64,000 nt of DNA from contig JASUTE010000001.1 in assembly GCA_030445745.1 (NCBI GenBank), positions 1-64,000 of the forward strand, given 5' to 3'. Positions 31,733-40,358 of the stretch are shown here, in pieces (within the stretch, counting starts at the first letter, position 1; every line of letters starts with the position of its first letter). This DNA is from Candidatus Cloacimonadota bacterium. Lineage in GTDB: Bacteria; Cloacimonadota; Cloacimonadia; Cloacimonadales; TCS61. The position numbers were made by a program, and so were the translations under genes. A model generated the notes under the pieces. That model ran no database searches and was not told where the DNA came from. It saw only the letters and a program-made list of their open reading frames with translations.

Positions 31733-34257
31733 TGTACTAATTTTAAGATATAATTTATTGTACCCAAATCGAAATCTTTATTGGAAAAGATAACTTCATT
31801 TTCGCGGTTCAATAAAAATAGAAGGGGAAAACTACTTTCAGTCTGTTTAATTTCAACCAGTTGCTTGGAAGTAATAACATCAAAACTGTCTTCATAACCA
31901 GTTTTTTGGAGTGTTGACTGCACCAGCAAAGTGCCATATTTATGGAATTTTTCTCTTTTTTGGGTTAGTTGTTCCAGAATTCTGAGCTCGGTTTCGCCGC
32001 CATTCCCACTCGAAATGAAATAAAGATAATATTCACTATCATCCAGGTTAGAATTAAACGTAATTAGCTTTTCCAGGTCTTGTCCCTGCCAAATTTCATC
32101 TAAATAGACTTTGGGAGTTACCAGGGTCAAAGTTATATGAGAACTATTTCCTACTTTTTTTACACTGATATTGGCATCGCCGTTGGCATTTCGTACCAAA
32201 CCTTCTAAATAATAGTCCACATTGGGTTTGTGTAAATAGGAAGCCACAAAATCCAAACTATCGTTTTCTCCCTCTAAAAAGGTATAACCAATTGCACTAT
32301 TGCCAGTTTGACTGCAGAGTAGAAAATTTTCCCAGGGAGCAGCTTTTACCTTTTGCTTATCCACAAAAATAGAGATACGCAACTGACGTGTTTCTCCTTC
32401 ATCCTTTTGCTCAGTGACCACGACAGGTTCAAAATGCTTGCCATCGAAATATTCCAGTCGGGCTTGCCAGCGCACCGGTACTCCCAAAAGCTTCAAACTA
32501 TTACCAATAAGCCTGTTTTGATAGGACTCGGGTATGTTTTTCATATTCAAGATCTGTAGCGGATTCAAACAGCCAGAAAAATAGTTCCAATACCAGTCTT
32601 CATCTATGTCGGTGTTGTTTTTTACCCAGTTAACCACATTTTGCTTGGTTTGGTTCAGGTTGGAAGTTGCCAGCGGTGCAATTTTATCGTAAAATTCTTG
32701 TTGCCAACCATTTTGTGGCGGGTCAGTTTGTTTGCGAGTGTGGCCAATTACATGTTTCACAAAAATAGAATCCGGAATCTGCTGGGCAAAACGTGTTTTT
32801 GCCTGATTATAGATATCTGCTATTTGTAAAATAGTTGTGCTGTCTGGAATTTCCACCAAATCTTTAATATCCCACTGCTGCAGCATGTGCAAGATCATTT
32901 TGGGATGGTTGGTATTATTTAAAGCTGTAATGAAATCGTCTGTATTTGCTGCTAGCTCCTTGGTTTTTTCCAAAAAAGCAGCTCTTGTTTGTCTATAGTC
33001 AGCATTTTTGGTAGCAGCGAACTCTTCATCATAGAAATTTAAGAAGGGAATTATATTCTGTTGCTCTAATAATCTAATTTTACGAGCTTGTTTTCGTATT
33101 TTTCTTCTGAGATAAAATTCTTCACCCAGAATTTCTACATTGGCATAGGGATTGGGTTTGTCGTCTGGTAGCAGGAATTTCATATCAAAATTGGTGTCAG
33201 CCAGATTTTTTTGTAGTTTTAGCTCTACCGAACTGCTATCGATAGTGCAAAGCATATTGCCAGCTATTAAGCTATCTTTATGAGCTGTGATGTACACGGT
33301 TCCTTTTCCCAATGGGAACTGGGCTCTACCATTTTCATCGGTTTGGAAGCTGGCTATAGGGAACAGGCCGCCCCAGGAAGCTGCATACAGATAAACATCT
33401 GCTTCAGCAGCTGGCTTGCCGTCAGCGGTGCTTACACTAAAATTGCACATTACTGGCTGAGTATAATATTCTATGGAGCTAAGGATAGTACTATTGTTCT
33501 CTTGCTTTATAGTATTGTGACTGTTATAGTTTCCCTGAGCGTAAGAAGTGATAAGAACAGCACGCTGAGTAGTTTTGCTGAACCAAGTACGATTGGGAGA
33601 ATTTTCTGCTTCTCCCAGATATTTCCAACCTTCAGGTGTCCAAAATTCCACCCAGGCATGGTTGTTGTCCATAAAGCTCCAATATGGAGCACTGGTGGGG
33701 CGGGCTGGGATGCCTACAGCGCGTGCTGCTGCTATGTAGATTATCATCTGTTCTTCGCAACGGCCATAACCGCGCTTAATGGTGGTAAGCGGAGCTTGAT
33801 CACGGCCATGGGTTTGTTTGAAGCTCATCTGCTCAGTTACCCACAAATTTACCAAGATAGCTGCTTTCTCGATATCGGTTTCAGCTTCCACCAGAGGTTT
33901 CAACTCTTGGTAAAATTTCTTGCGCCAATTTTGCAAAGGTTCTTGCGAAATACGATAGGGAAGCACAAAGTGCTGAAAAATTTTATCATTGTATTGGGAA
34001 GTATAGGGGAATTGCCTTGCTTGTAATGCTAATTCCACATTTTCCTGCAGAAATTCTGTGGTAAGAACAGCTAAATCATTAGGACTTGCATTTTCCAATA
34101 AAAAATAGAGGTCGCTATTTTCATTTGTTTGGGAAAGCAATTCTAAAAGTTTGTCTGAATTTTCCCCAGCATATTTTTCTAAACGAGTTTGCAAAGCGTT
34201 TTGTGCAAATAAAAGAGTAGTTATTCCCAATAATAATAAAACAAATATTCTTTTCAT
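31729..34257 (-). CDS. exported transglutaminase-like domain protein
   Basis: An 842-residue exported protein with a signal peptide (IFVLLLLGITTLLFA). A transglutaminase/protease-like domain lies at about 125-250: YGRCEEQMIIYIAAARAVGI gives the Cys, NNHAWVEFW the His, and YLGEAENS has Glu in place of the usual Asp. A second, apparently degenerate copy follows near 510-610 (IGNSLKLLGVPVRWQARLE) without the Cys-His pair. An Ig-like segment sits between. Such proteins act on the envelope, as hydrolases or scaffolds. The start is the ATG at 34257 with GGGAG at proper distance; an in-frame GTG four codons earlier is less likely. Confidence 0.8.
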   Translation of the reverse strand: MKRIFVLLLLGITTLLFAQNALQTRLEKYAGENSDKLLELLSQTNENSDLYFLLENASPNDLAVLTTEFLQENVELALQARQFPYTSQYNDKIFQHFVLPYRISQEPLQNWRKKFYQELKPLVEAETDIEKAAILVNLWVTEQMSFKQTHGRDQAPLTTIKRGYGRCEEQMIIYIAAARAVGIPARPTSAPYWSFMDNNHAWVEFWTPEGWKYLGEAENSPNRTWFSKTTQRAVLITSYAQGNYNSHNTIKQENNSTILSSIEYYTQPVMCNFSVSTADGKPAAEADVYLYAASWGGLFPIASFQTDENGRAQFPLGKGTVYITAHKDSLIAGNMLCTIDSSSVELKLQKNLADTNFDMKFLLPDDKPNPYANVEILGEEFYLRRKIRKQARKIRLLEQQNIIPFLNFYDEEFAATKNADYRQTRAAFLEKTKELAANTDDFITALNNTNHPKMILHMLQQWDIKDLVEIPDSTTILQIADIYNQAKTRFAQQIPDSIFVKHVIGHTRKQTDPPQNGWQQEFYDKIAPLATSNLNQTKQNVVNWVKNNTDIDEDWYWNYFSGCLNPLQILNMKNIPESYQNRLIGNSLKLLGVPVRWQARLEYFDGKHFEPVVVTEQKDEGETRQLRISIFVDKQKVKAAPWENFLLCSQTGNSAIGYTFLEGENDSLDFVASYLHKPNVDYYLEGLVRNANGDANISVKKVGNSSHITLTLVTPKVYLDEIWQGQDLEKLITFNSNLDDSEYYLYFISSGNGGETELRILEQLTQKREKFHKYGTLLVQSTLQKTGYEDSFDVITSKQLVEIKQTESSFPLLFLLNRENEVIFSNKDFDLGTINYILKLVQ

Positions 34258-34474
34258 GTAATCTCCCACTAACTTAATACTGCCAAAAAAGCTCTAAGCA
34301 GAAAATATGCAAGCAAAATTACAAAGATAAACTCGATAAGTTTGACTTTTAGCAGGGAATATTTTTTTAGGGAGAGAAAGGAATAAGAGGTATGAGGGAA
34401 TATTTGGCAAATAAGGAAGTAACAACTGCAGAGTTGATCTCTGTTTTATAAAGTGGAGTTTGGAATAAGGATCA

Positions 34475-34585
34475 GCAGATTATATTGTTCCAGGAGCTTT
34501 GAATCTAGTAAAATTTGGTATAAAAGCTGATTTTGGCGAGTATGTAGAATCCAATGTATGGATCGAGTATAAGCTGGAAGGATAG
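34475..34585 (+). pseudogene. C-terminal gene remnant, unknown family
   Basis: A frame without a start reads ADYIVPGALNLVKFGIKADF and ends in VWIEYKLEG at 34585, four bases before the next remnant. It looks like the natural end of a protein but I cannot name it. The bases from 34258 to 34474 hold no gene I can support, only AT-rich sequence with a few AGG-ATG pairs leading nowhere. Confidence 0.35.
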
Positions 34586-34588
34586 TAA

Positions 34589-35053
34589 ATGGCCTGGTAT
34601 AAGTTTGCGCTTATCTCTGCTTTATTTAGTGCTGGTGCGGCAATTTTGGGAAAAAAACTCTTTTCAAAACTGAAGCTTTAGAATTTTCACTAATTCTAGC
34701 TTGGTGTAACCTGTTGTTTTCCTTGCCGTTGTTATTGGCAGGCAGTTTCCAATATTTCTTTGCTATTGTTATACGGAAAAACAATATTAGGGATGTTTTC
34801 CTTCCTCTGCGTGATGTATGGCATTAAAAATTTGGAAATTGCTGCTAGTGTTAACTCCTGGACTGGCAGCATTAGCTGCTTTCCTATTTTGAGGAGCTGC
34901 CCTAACTTCTTGGGAAATTGTGGTAATGTTGACACTGGCAGGCATTTATGTGCAGCAGTTAGCGAATAAGAGCGATCTGCTGAGCCATTTAAACTCTTTT
35001 ACTATTCCAAAGGGCATTACTACATCGTGGCTGCTTTGGTGATATTATCTTAG
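34589..35053 (+). pseudogene. EamA/DMT-family transporter, broken by frameshifts and deletion
   Basis: It starts with AAGGATAG and ATG: MAWYKFALISALFSAGAAIL, typical for the first helix of EamA transporters. A stop follows, and the sense moves between frames: LEFSLILAWCNLLFSLPLLL, then VMYGIKNLEIAASV, then LVLTPGLAALAAFLF-stop-LTSWEIV and MLTLAGIYVQQLANKSDLL, ending in YIVAALVILS at 35053. At least four frameshifts and one stop are visible, and it is only about 150 codons, half the normal length. The end touches the convergent copZ gene. Confidence 0.75.
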
Positions 35054-35253
35054 TCTATTTTTTCTGCTTTGTAACCGGCTGCTTGCACTGCTTCTATCAA
35101 TTCCTGCGATGAATGCTCGCCTTTTACCTTGGCCATTCCCTTTGCCAAAGATACTTTAACCTTATCTACTCCATCTATAGAGTTTATGGCTTTTTCCACT
35201 CGCATCACACAATGTTTACAGGTCATACCGCTAATTTTGTATTTTGTTTGCAT
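35050..35253 (-). CDS. copZ: HMA-domain copper chaperone (CopZ-like)
   Basis: A 67-residue ferredoxin-fold metal chaperone with the motif GMTCKHC (Cys12, Cys15), the loop GVDKVKVSLAKG and the C-terminal AVQAAGYKAE. It would carry Cu(I) to the CopA ATPase encoded in the same operon. AAGGA lies seven bases before the ATG. It is the last gene of the unit, and its stop overlaps the broken EamA transporter gene. Confidence 0.9.
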   Translation of the reverse strand: MQTKYKISGMTCKHCVMRVEKAINSIDGVDKVKVSLAKGMAKVKGEHSSQELIEAVQAAGYKAEKID

Positions 35254-35257
35254 TTTT

Positions 35258-36313
35258 TCATCCTTTCTTGGTAAATTTATTTTTTAAAAGACGGTAAATG
35301 GAGGGTATAAGCACCAGTGTAAATAAACCGGTGAACACTATAGTAAACCAACTTACCCCTTCATGTAAACTGATTTGTTTAGTTATTGCTGGAATTGCTT
35401 CCAAACTGAAAATATAATTTAGTAGGAAGCCGCCTAAAACGGCAAACACCGAAACTACTCCTAAATAGATAGCTACGAACTTTTTGCCCATAGTTTTTGC
35501 TATTAAAGTTATGGTGGCGGCATTGGTAGCGGGGCCAACTACCAGAAACACAAAAGCAGCTCCAGGGGAAATACCTTTTAGCATCAATGAAACAGCTATG
35601 GGAATAGAAGATGTGGCGCAAACATACATCGGTAATCCTACCACTATCATTAGTAACATACCCAAAAATCCATCTCCACCATATTTTAGGAAGAAATTAT
35701 CGGGAATAAAAAAAGCTATAAAGCCTGCGATAATTATTCCCAATATCAAATGTCCAGCAATATCATCTAAAAATTCTACATAAGCATAGTTCAAAGCATT
35801 GTAGGTCTTTTTCCAAATATTTGGCTTTGTCTCTGGGGTAATTTGGCAAGATTCACAATCGCAGGAAGTAGCTTCTGGATCGTCTTCTGTTTGTTGCTCA
35901 ATTTGTTCATCTGGCGCTGTGTGATTGATAAATATTCCGCCAAAAATACCTGTAACAAAAGCAGCGATGGGACGGAAAATGGCAAACACAGGACCCATAA
36001 GGCCGTATGTTGCAACTACACTGTCTATTCCTGTTTGTGGGGTAGAGATAAGAAACGAGATGGTAGCACCAGGTGAAGCTTTCTGTTTGCGTAAATACAA
36101 AGTGGTGGGAATTACTCCACAAGAACAAAGAGGTAGAGGAACTCCCAGAAGGGCGGCTTTGATTACAGAAAGGGTATTATTGCTTCCAAGATGTTTGGCA
36201 ACCAGCTCACGTGTAAATACAAGATGCATGAATCCGGCAAAAAATAAACCTATAAAAAGATATGGTGCCATTTGAATATAAGTTGTGAAGATTGCATTCC
36301 ACAGTGAATCCAT
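35258..36313 (-). CDS. permease of the SO_0444-type Cu/Zn efflux family
   Basis: A 351-residue membrane protein with about eight helices. LLGVPLPLCSCGVIPTTLYL and ATISFLISTPQTGIDSV are the first conserved block; GLPMYVCATSSIPIAVSLML and VVGPATNAATITLI the second. These CSCG and P-x-T-G segments mark the SO_0444 branch of the ArsP_1-like permeases, associated with copper and zinc export. A cytoplasmic loop holds SCDCESC, a likely metal-binding cluster. It lies between copA and copZ, which supports copper. It is a distant relative of the permease in the arsenic operon. Confidence 0.85.
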   Translation of the reverse strand: MDSLWNAIFTTYIQMAPYLFIGLFFAGFMHLVFTRELVAKHLGSNNTLSVIKAALLGVPLPLCSCGVIPTTLYLRKQKASPGATISFLISTPQTGIDSVVATYGLMGPVFAIFRPIAAFVTGIFGGIFINHTAPDEQIEQQTEDDPEATSCDCESCQITPETKPNIWKKTYNALNYAYVEFLDDIAGHLILGIIIAGFIAFFIPDNFFLKYGGDGFLGMLLMIVVGLPMYVCATSSIPIAVSLMLKGISPGAAFVFLVVGPATNAATITLIAKTMGKKFVAIYLGVVSVFAVLGGFLLNYIFSLEAIPAITKQISLHEGVSWFTIVFTGLFTLVLIPSIYRLLKNKFTKKG

Positions 36314-36326
36314 AATTATTATTCCT

Positions 36327-38555
36327 TTATATTTCTAATTTTTCTTTTTTTAGCAGATTAGCATTGGAAACCACGGTTACAGAGCTAAAAGCCATAGCAG
36401 TTTCGGCAATTACCGGGTGCAGCATTCCTAAAAAAGCTAGGGGAATAGCAACCATGTTATAGGCAAAAGCCCAAAACAAGTTCTGCTTAATTTTACGAAA
36501 AGTTTTCTGAGAGAGCAATACAGCTTTTACCACCGAGTTCAAACTGTTATTCACCAGTGTAATATCGGCAGATTCAATAGCGATATCAGTGCCACTGCCA
36601 ATAGCTATGCCTACATCGGCCTGTTTTAGGGCAGGAGCATCGTTTATACCATCGCCAACCATGGCTACACGCCCGTACTTATTTTGCAGATCTTTTACTG
36701 TTGTCACCTTTTGATCTGGCAAGACATTGGCTATTACCTGGCTAATGTTAGCTTCTTTGGCAATAGCTGCGGCTGTTTCCTGGTTGTCGCCAGTTAGCAT
36801 CACAGTTCTAAAACCTAGTTTATGTAATTTACTAATAGCTGCAGCAGAATCGGGTTTTATCTTATCTGCTATAGCCAAAACACCGATAACATGATCGGCC
36901 TGAGCTAGCATCACCACGGTTTTAGCCTGTTTTTGCAGTGTCTCTATTCTGAGCTTAATTTCCTCAGTCTCTATATTGTTAGCTTGCATCAATTCCAGAT
37001 TGCCCAGCAGGAAATTGTTTTTGTTATGTTTGGCTTTTATACCGTGGCCTGCAATTATTTGGAAATCTGTCATATCTGCAGCTTCTACCTGTTTGGATTG
37101 AGCAAATTCCAAAATTGCTGTGGCTAACGGATGTGTAGAGCCTTTTTCGATGCCGGCTGCCAGTTTTAAAACTTCCTTTTCTTCCAGCTTGGAATAAAAA
37201 TCGGTTACTTGCGGGGTTCCCCTGGTAATGGTGCCGGTTTTATCGAAAACTATTGTATCTATTTGGCGCATAGTTTGAATTGCTTCACCTTTGCGAATAA
37301 GTATACCATTTTCAGCGCCTTTGCCGCTCCCTACCATCAGAGCAGTAGGTGTAGCTAAACCCAAAGCACAGGGACAGGCTATTACCAGCACTGCAACTGC
37401 GGCAAAAATAGCCTGTGAAAGATAGCCTAGTTCCGGGTTTATCCAGGGTAGGAAATTAACAGCCCAAACTAGAACTTTTCCTAAACTTTGTGGGAAAATA
37501 AGCCAAACAGCCAACGAGATGATGGCAATTGCAATAACTGTGGGGACAAAGTATGAGGTTACTTTGTCAGCAAATTCTTGAATGGGAATTTTGGAATTCT
37601 GAGCTTCTTCTACCATTTTTATTATCTGCGATAGGAAAGTATCTTTGCCAATTTTGGTAACTTTTGCTTTCAAGTAACCTTGTTTCAAAATTGTAGCCCC
37701 TATTATGTTATCTCCAGCTGTTTTGTGTACCGGCATCGATTCACCGGTTGCCATCGATTCATCTATAGCTGCTTCACCTTCTATTATCTGAGCATCAGTG
37801 GGAATTTTGCTGCCAGCTTTTACGATAATGATATCGTCCACTTGTAGGGTTTCAACTGGAACTTCCTTTTCTGTTCCATTTTGTAAAATAGTAGCTGTTT
37901 TTGCCCCTAGTTCCAGTAGTTTCCGAATAGCTTGCGAAGCTTTTCCTTTGGCTTTGGTCTCTATGTAACGCCCGGTAAGATGAATTGCCATGATCATAGC
38001 AGCCACTCCGGTAAAACTGGCTATTGGAATAAAAAAGTGCATTATGCCTGTGCTAAGTGCTGCTAATGTACCCATGGCAATAAGAACATCCATGTTTGCT
38101 CCACCATGCGTAACAGATTTAAAAGCAGAACGGTAAGTTGTGCTTCCTACTACAACCAACTGGATTGCAGCCAATGTTAACATTCCAATATGATAAACTT
38201 GTTGGTTAGGCCAAGCTATTCCCCAAAACATTTCTGGTATCATCCACAACATTATGGGTATTGTGAAGATCCAGGCTGTCCACATACGACGGGCAGCAGC
38301 TTTTAATTTTTCTTCAGTGTTATCAGCTGTAGCATCTTCTCGACCTACTCTATAACCAGAATTTTCCACTGCTTTTACTAAACTATTCATATCTACCAAT
38401 TCTGGATCGAACTCTATAGAAGCGACTTCAGTTGCCAAGTTCACGTTTGCTTTTTTTACGCCTTTGGTTTTGTTAAGCGCATTTTGCACAGCTGCTGAAC
38501 AGCTGGCGCAGGTCATGCCGCTAATTGGTAGAATTTTATTGATAGATTTAGCCAT
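36327..38555 (-). CDS. copA: Cu(I)-exporting P1B-type ATPase
   Basis: A 742-residue membrane ATPase that exports Cu(I). It has one N-terminal HMA domain (GMTCASC, Cys16 and Cys19) and eight helices. The membrane metal site is CPC (394-396) in VIACPCALGLATPTAL. The phosphorylated Asp lies in VFDKTGTITRG, with HPLATA, MLTGDN and VGDGINDAPAL further on. The pattern CPC, YN (FAYNM) and SS (FSSVTVVSNA) is the Cu(I)/Ag(I) signature. The first 8 bases overlap the end of the SHOCT gene. Confidence 0.96.
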   Translation of the reverse strand: MAKSINKILPISGMTCASCSAAVQNALNKTKGVKKANVNLATEVASIEFDPELVDMNSLVKAVENSGYRVGREDATADNTEEKLKAAARRMWTAWIFTIPIMLWMIPEMFWGIAWPNQQVYHIGMLTLAAIQLVVVGSTTYRSAFKSVTHGGANMDVLIAMGTLAALSTGIMHFFIPIASFTGVAAMIMAIHLTGRYIETKAKGKASQAIRKLLELGAKTATILQNGTEKEVPVETLQVDDIIIVKAGSKIPTDAQIIEGEAAIDESMATGESMPVHKTAGDNIIGATILKQGYLKAKVTKIGKDTFLSQIIKMVEEAQNSKIPIQEFADKVTSYFVPTVIAIAIISLAVWLIFPQSLGKVLVWAVNFLPWINPELGYLSQAIFAAVAVLVIACPCALGLATPTALMVGSGKGAENGILIRKGEAIQTMRQIDTIVFDKTGTITRGTPQVTDFYSKLEEKEVLKLAAGIEKGSTHPLATAILEFAQSKQVEAADMTDFQIIAGHGIKAKHNKNNFLLGNLELMQANNIETEEIKLRIETLQKQAKTVVMLAQADHVIGVLAIADKIKPDSAAAISKLHKLGFRTVMLTGDNQETAAAIAKEANISQVIANVLPDQKVTTVKDLQNKYGRVAMVGDGINDAPALKQADVGIAIGSGTDIAIESADITLVNNSLNSVVKAVLLSQKTFRKIKQNLFWAFAYNMVAIPLAFLGMLHPVIAETAMAFSSVTVVSNANLLKKEKLEI

Positions 38556-38817
38556 CTTCTAAAACCTGTTTTCTCTCTTCATATTCTTCTTTTGATATTT
38601 TACCTTTAGCATATTCCTGACGGAGAATTTCCAGAGCACTATCTTTTTTGTTTTCGGACTTATCCCTATTGTTCTTGAAAAGAGAATGAACGATCGATAT
38701 TATTAGCGCAATGATGAATATCCACAAGACCCAACTGAGCCAGGAACCTGTTAGAGAGCAGCCGCCACCATAGCCGGCTCCCCAAAATCCAACAGCATTA
38801 TTTATAATTTGTAACAT
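38548..38817 (-). CDS. SHOCT-domain membrane protein
   Basis: An 89-residue protein with one membrane helix (about 29-47, WLSWVLWIFIIALIISIV), a charged linker, and a C-terminal SHOCT motif (ALEILRQEYAKGKISKEEYE, then ERKQVLED). Such small proteins often accompany copper or stress operons; the function is unknown. The N-terminus has GGGCS. It overlaps copA by 8 bases and follows csoR by 9. AGGAGG precedes the start. Confidence 0.85.
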   Translation of the reverse strand: MLQIINNAVGFWGAGYGGGCSLTGSWLSWVLWIFIIALIISIVHSLFKNNRDKSENKKDSALEILRQEYAKGKISKEEYEERKQVLEDG

Positions 38818-38826
38818 AATTACCTC

Positions 38827-39126
38827 CTATTTCATTAATTTGGAAACTGTTCGCATAAGTTCTTTTACCACTTCAGTTTTTCCTTCTTGGATCTGTTCTA
38901 CCACACAACTTTGTACGTGAGCTTCCAGAAGCATTTTACCTACACTTTTCAAGGCAGATTGAACTGCTGCTATCTGATTTAAGATATCATCACAATACAC
39001 ATCTTCCTGAACCATTCTGTTTATACCCCGTACCTGGCCCTCAATACGACCCAACCGAGCTTTTAGCTTATTTTTGAAATCAGCTGAGTGATGCGCATGC
39101 CTAACATCGCGAACTTCACATTCCAT
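38827..39126 (-). CDS. csoR: CsoR-family copper-sensing repressor
   Basis: A 99-residue all-helical repressor (DUF156). The Cu(I) ligands are the conserved Cys45 (EDVYCDD), His70 and Cys74 (LLEAHVQSC). RLGRIEGQVRGINRMV is the DNA-contacting first helix. The ATG at 39126 has AAGGAGG at ideal distance, and a CsoR-type operator lies 12-30 bases upstream. The frame extends 21 codons further, through the operator, so I reject that start. It heads the copper operon and most likely represses it until copper binds. The His-rich N-terminus (RHAHH) may add a site. Confidence 0.92.
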   Translation of the reverse strand: MECEVRDVRHAHHSADFKNKLKARLGRIEGQVRGINRMVQEDVYCDDILNQIAAVQSALKSVGKMLLEAHVQSCVVEQIQEGKTEVVKELMRTVSKLMK

Positions 39127-39137
39127 CTTTACCTCCT

Positions 39138-39156
39138 TATACCCTATGGGGGTATA
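39138..39156. promoter_or_regulatory. CsoR-type operator
   Basis: On the minus strand TATACCC-CCATA-GGGTATA, a perfect 7-bp inverted repeat with a 5-base centre. G/C tracts flanked by TA are typical for CsoR/RcnR-class sites. It ends just before the csoR ribosome binding site (39131-39137), so bound repressor would block transcription start or elongation. Confidence 0.8.
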
Positions 39157-39195
39157 CAGAGAGGGTAAGTGTCTATCGCGAAAATGCAAATAAAA

Positions 39196-39220
39196 AAGGC
39201 ATTCTTTTTAGGAATGCCTT
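39196..39220 (-). terminator. rho-independent terminator behind the mscS relic
   Basis: AAGGCATTC pairs with GAATGCCTT around a 7-base loop and is followed on the minus strand by TTTTATTTG. It once ended the mscS gene and now shields the copper operon from readthrough. Confidence 0.8.
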
Positions 39221-39249
39221 AGATTTATCCGAATATATTTTTATAATCT

Positions 39250-39739
39250 ATTGATGTATATGAATATCTTGCTATGGAAATGGTATAGAGATATTTTCTT
39301 GGCTAAAACGTTTTTTTATTTTTCCATGAAGCTCGAAAGGTAATGTCCAGTAGTCATTGGTTTTCACCCAGAGGCGAACCACAAAATTTATATTGCTATC
39401 AGCCAATTCGGTAACTCCCACAGTTGGTTTAGGGTTTTTAATATGCGTTCATCTTCTTGCAATATTTGCCACAAGGTTTTCTTCACCTTATCCAGATCGT
39501 CGGAATAACTAACTCCCACCACCATATTCAGCCGGCGGGTTTCGTTAGCGGTAAAATTGGTAATATTGTCGTTGATAAGTTTGGAATTTGGCACTATTAT
39601 TTTGCGGTTATCAGGTATTTTCACTCACTGCAAGTCTTTACTAAGCCACCAAGCCCACTTTAAATTTAAAATAAATTTCTAAGTTTAGAGATTTCTTGTA
39701 AAATTCCAAAATTTTCTCCACCTCCGGCGCTGTGCTCAT
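39250..39739 (-). pseudogene. MscS-family mechanosensitive channel, internally deleted
   Basis: A start at 39739 gives MSTAPEVEKILEFYKKSLNL and loses the frame after about 30 codons. Then IPDNRKIIVPNSKLINDNIT and ETRRLNMVVGVSYSDDLDKV appear, the beta domain of MscS, up to ILQEDERIL. After one more frameshift PTVGVTELADSNINF and VRLWVKTNDYW continue to the family's end. The whole pore region is missing. Upstream, 39740-39832 holds only a G-rich stretch and no gene. Confidence 0.8.
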
Positions 39740-39832
39740 CTTTTCCTAAAACCGGGGCTGTTTGGGACACGTTCATATTGAAACAAACAGTTAGGAGGAG
39801 GGGGGAGGATGATAAGGGGTCTGGGTAGAGAG

Positions 39833-40324
39833 TTAAAAGATATTCTCATTTTTAAGTGAAAAATATCTATGGGTTTGCTTAAAATTTTTGATAAGCTGAT
39901 AACAGGTAACAGAATCAAATGAAGTATCTTTTAAATATTTATTATCTCGTACTAAATTTTGAAAAGCTTCATTTGCATTTGATCCAGAAGAAAAACCTAT
40001 CACTTGACAATTTTCAATATCAGGTTCGATTGAAATAGAATAAGGTTGATATGTAAAGCCTTCAGTGGAAATAAAAATAAATTCTTTTATTTCATCATTT
40101 AATTTGGTATTGTTTTTATTAATAATTTCTGAAACAAAATTATAAGCATCATCTTCTATTATTTCAATTACTTCATCAAAAGGTATTGAGTATTTTGTCA
40201 TTTCTTGTTCGATTTTTTCATTAATATCTATTTTTAGAGTTTTAATATCATTTCCCCATACCAAAACAATTTTTTCCCTTTTTCTGCATTGGAAGAAATT
40301 ATTGACAGACATTAAACTATTCAT
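39833..40324 (-). CDS. unknown protein encoded beside the PLD nuclease
   Basis: A 163-residue soluble, acidic protein I do not recognise. Visible segments are IVLVWGNDIKTLKIDI, a middle IIEDDAYNFVSEIIN, the strand EFIFISTEG and the end QVIGFSSGSNANEAFQNLVR. There are no catalytic motifs. GGAGG lies 5 bases before the ATG. It is 34 bases downstream of the PLD nuclease gene on the same strand and shares its AT-rich, Asn/Ile-rich composition, so the two probably form one acquired unit. An immunity, sensing or partner role is only a guess. Confidence 0.6.
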   Translation of the reverse strand: MNSLMSVNNFFQCRKREKIVLVWGNDIKTLKIDINEKIEQEMTKYSIPFDEVIEIIEDDAYNFVSEIINKNNTKLNDEIKEFIFISTEGFTYQPYSISIEPDIENCQVIGFSSGSNANEAFQNLVRDNKYLKDTSFDSVTCYQLIKNFKQTHRYFSLKNENIF

Positions 40325-40358
40325 TATCCTCCATCCTAACTATTTATATATTCATTTT

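Noticed and set aside
33280-34026. A 248-codon open frame on the plus strand
   Set aside because: It is entirely antisense to the exported transglutaminase-like gene, has no ribosome binding site and reads as low-complexity Cys/Ser-rich sequence.
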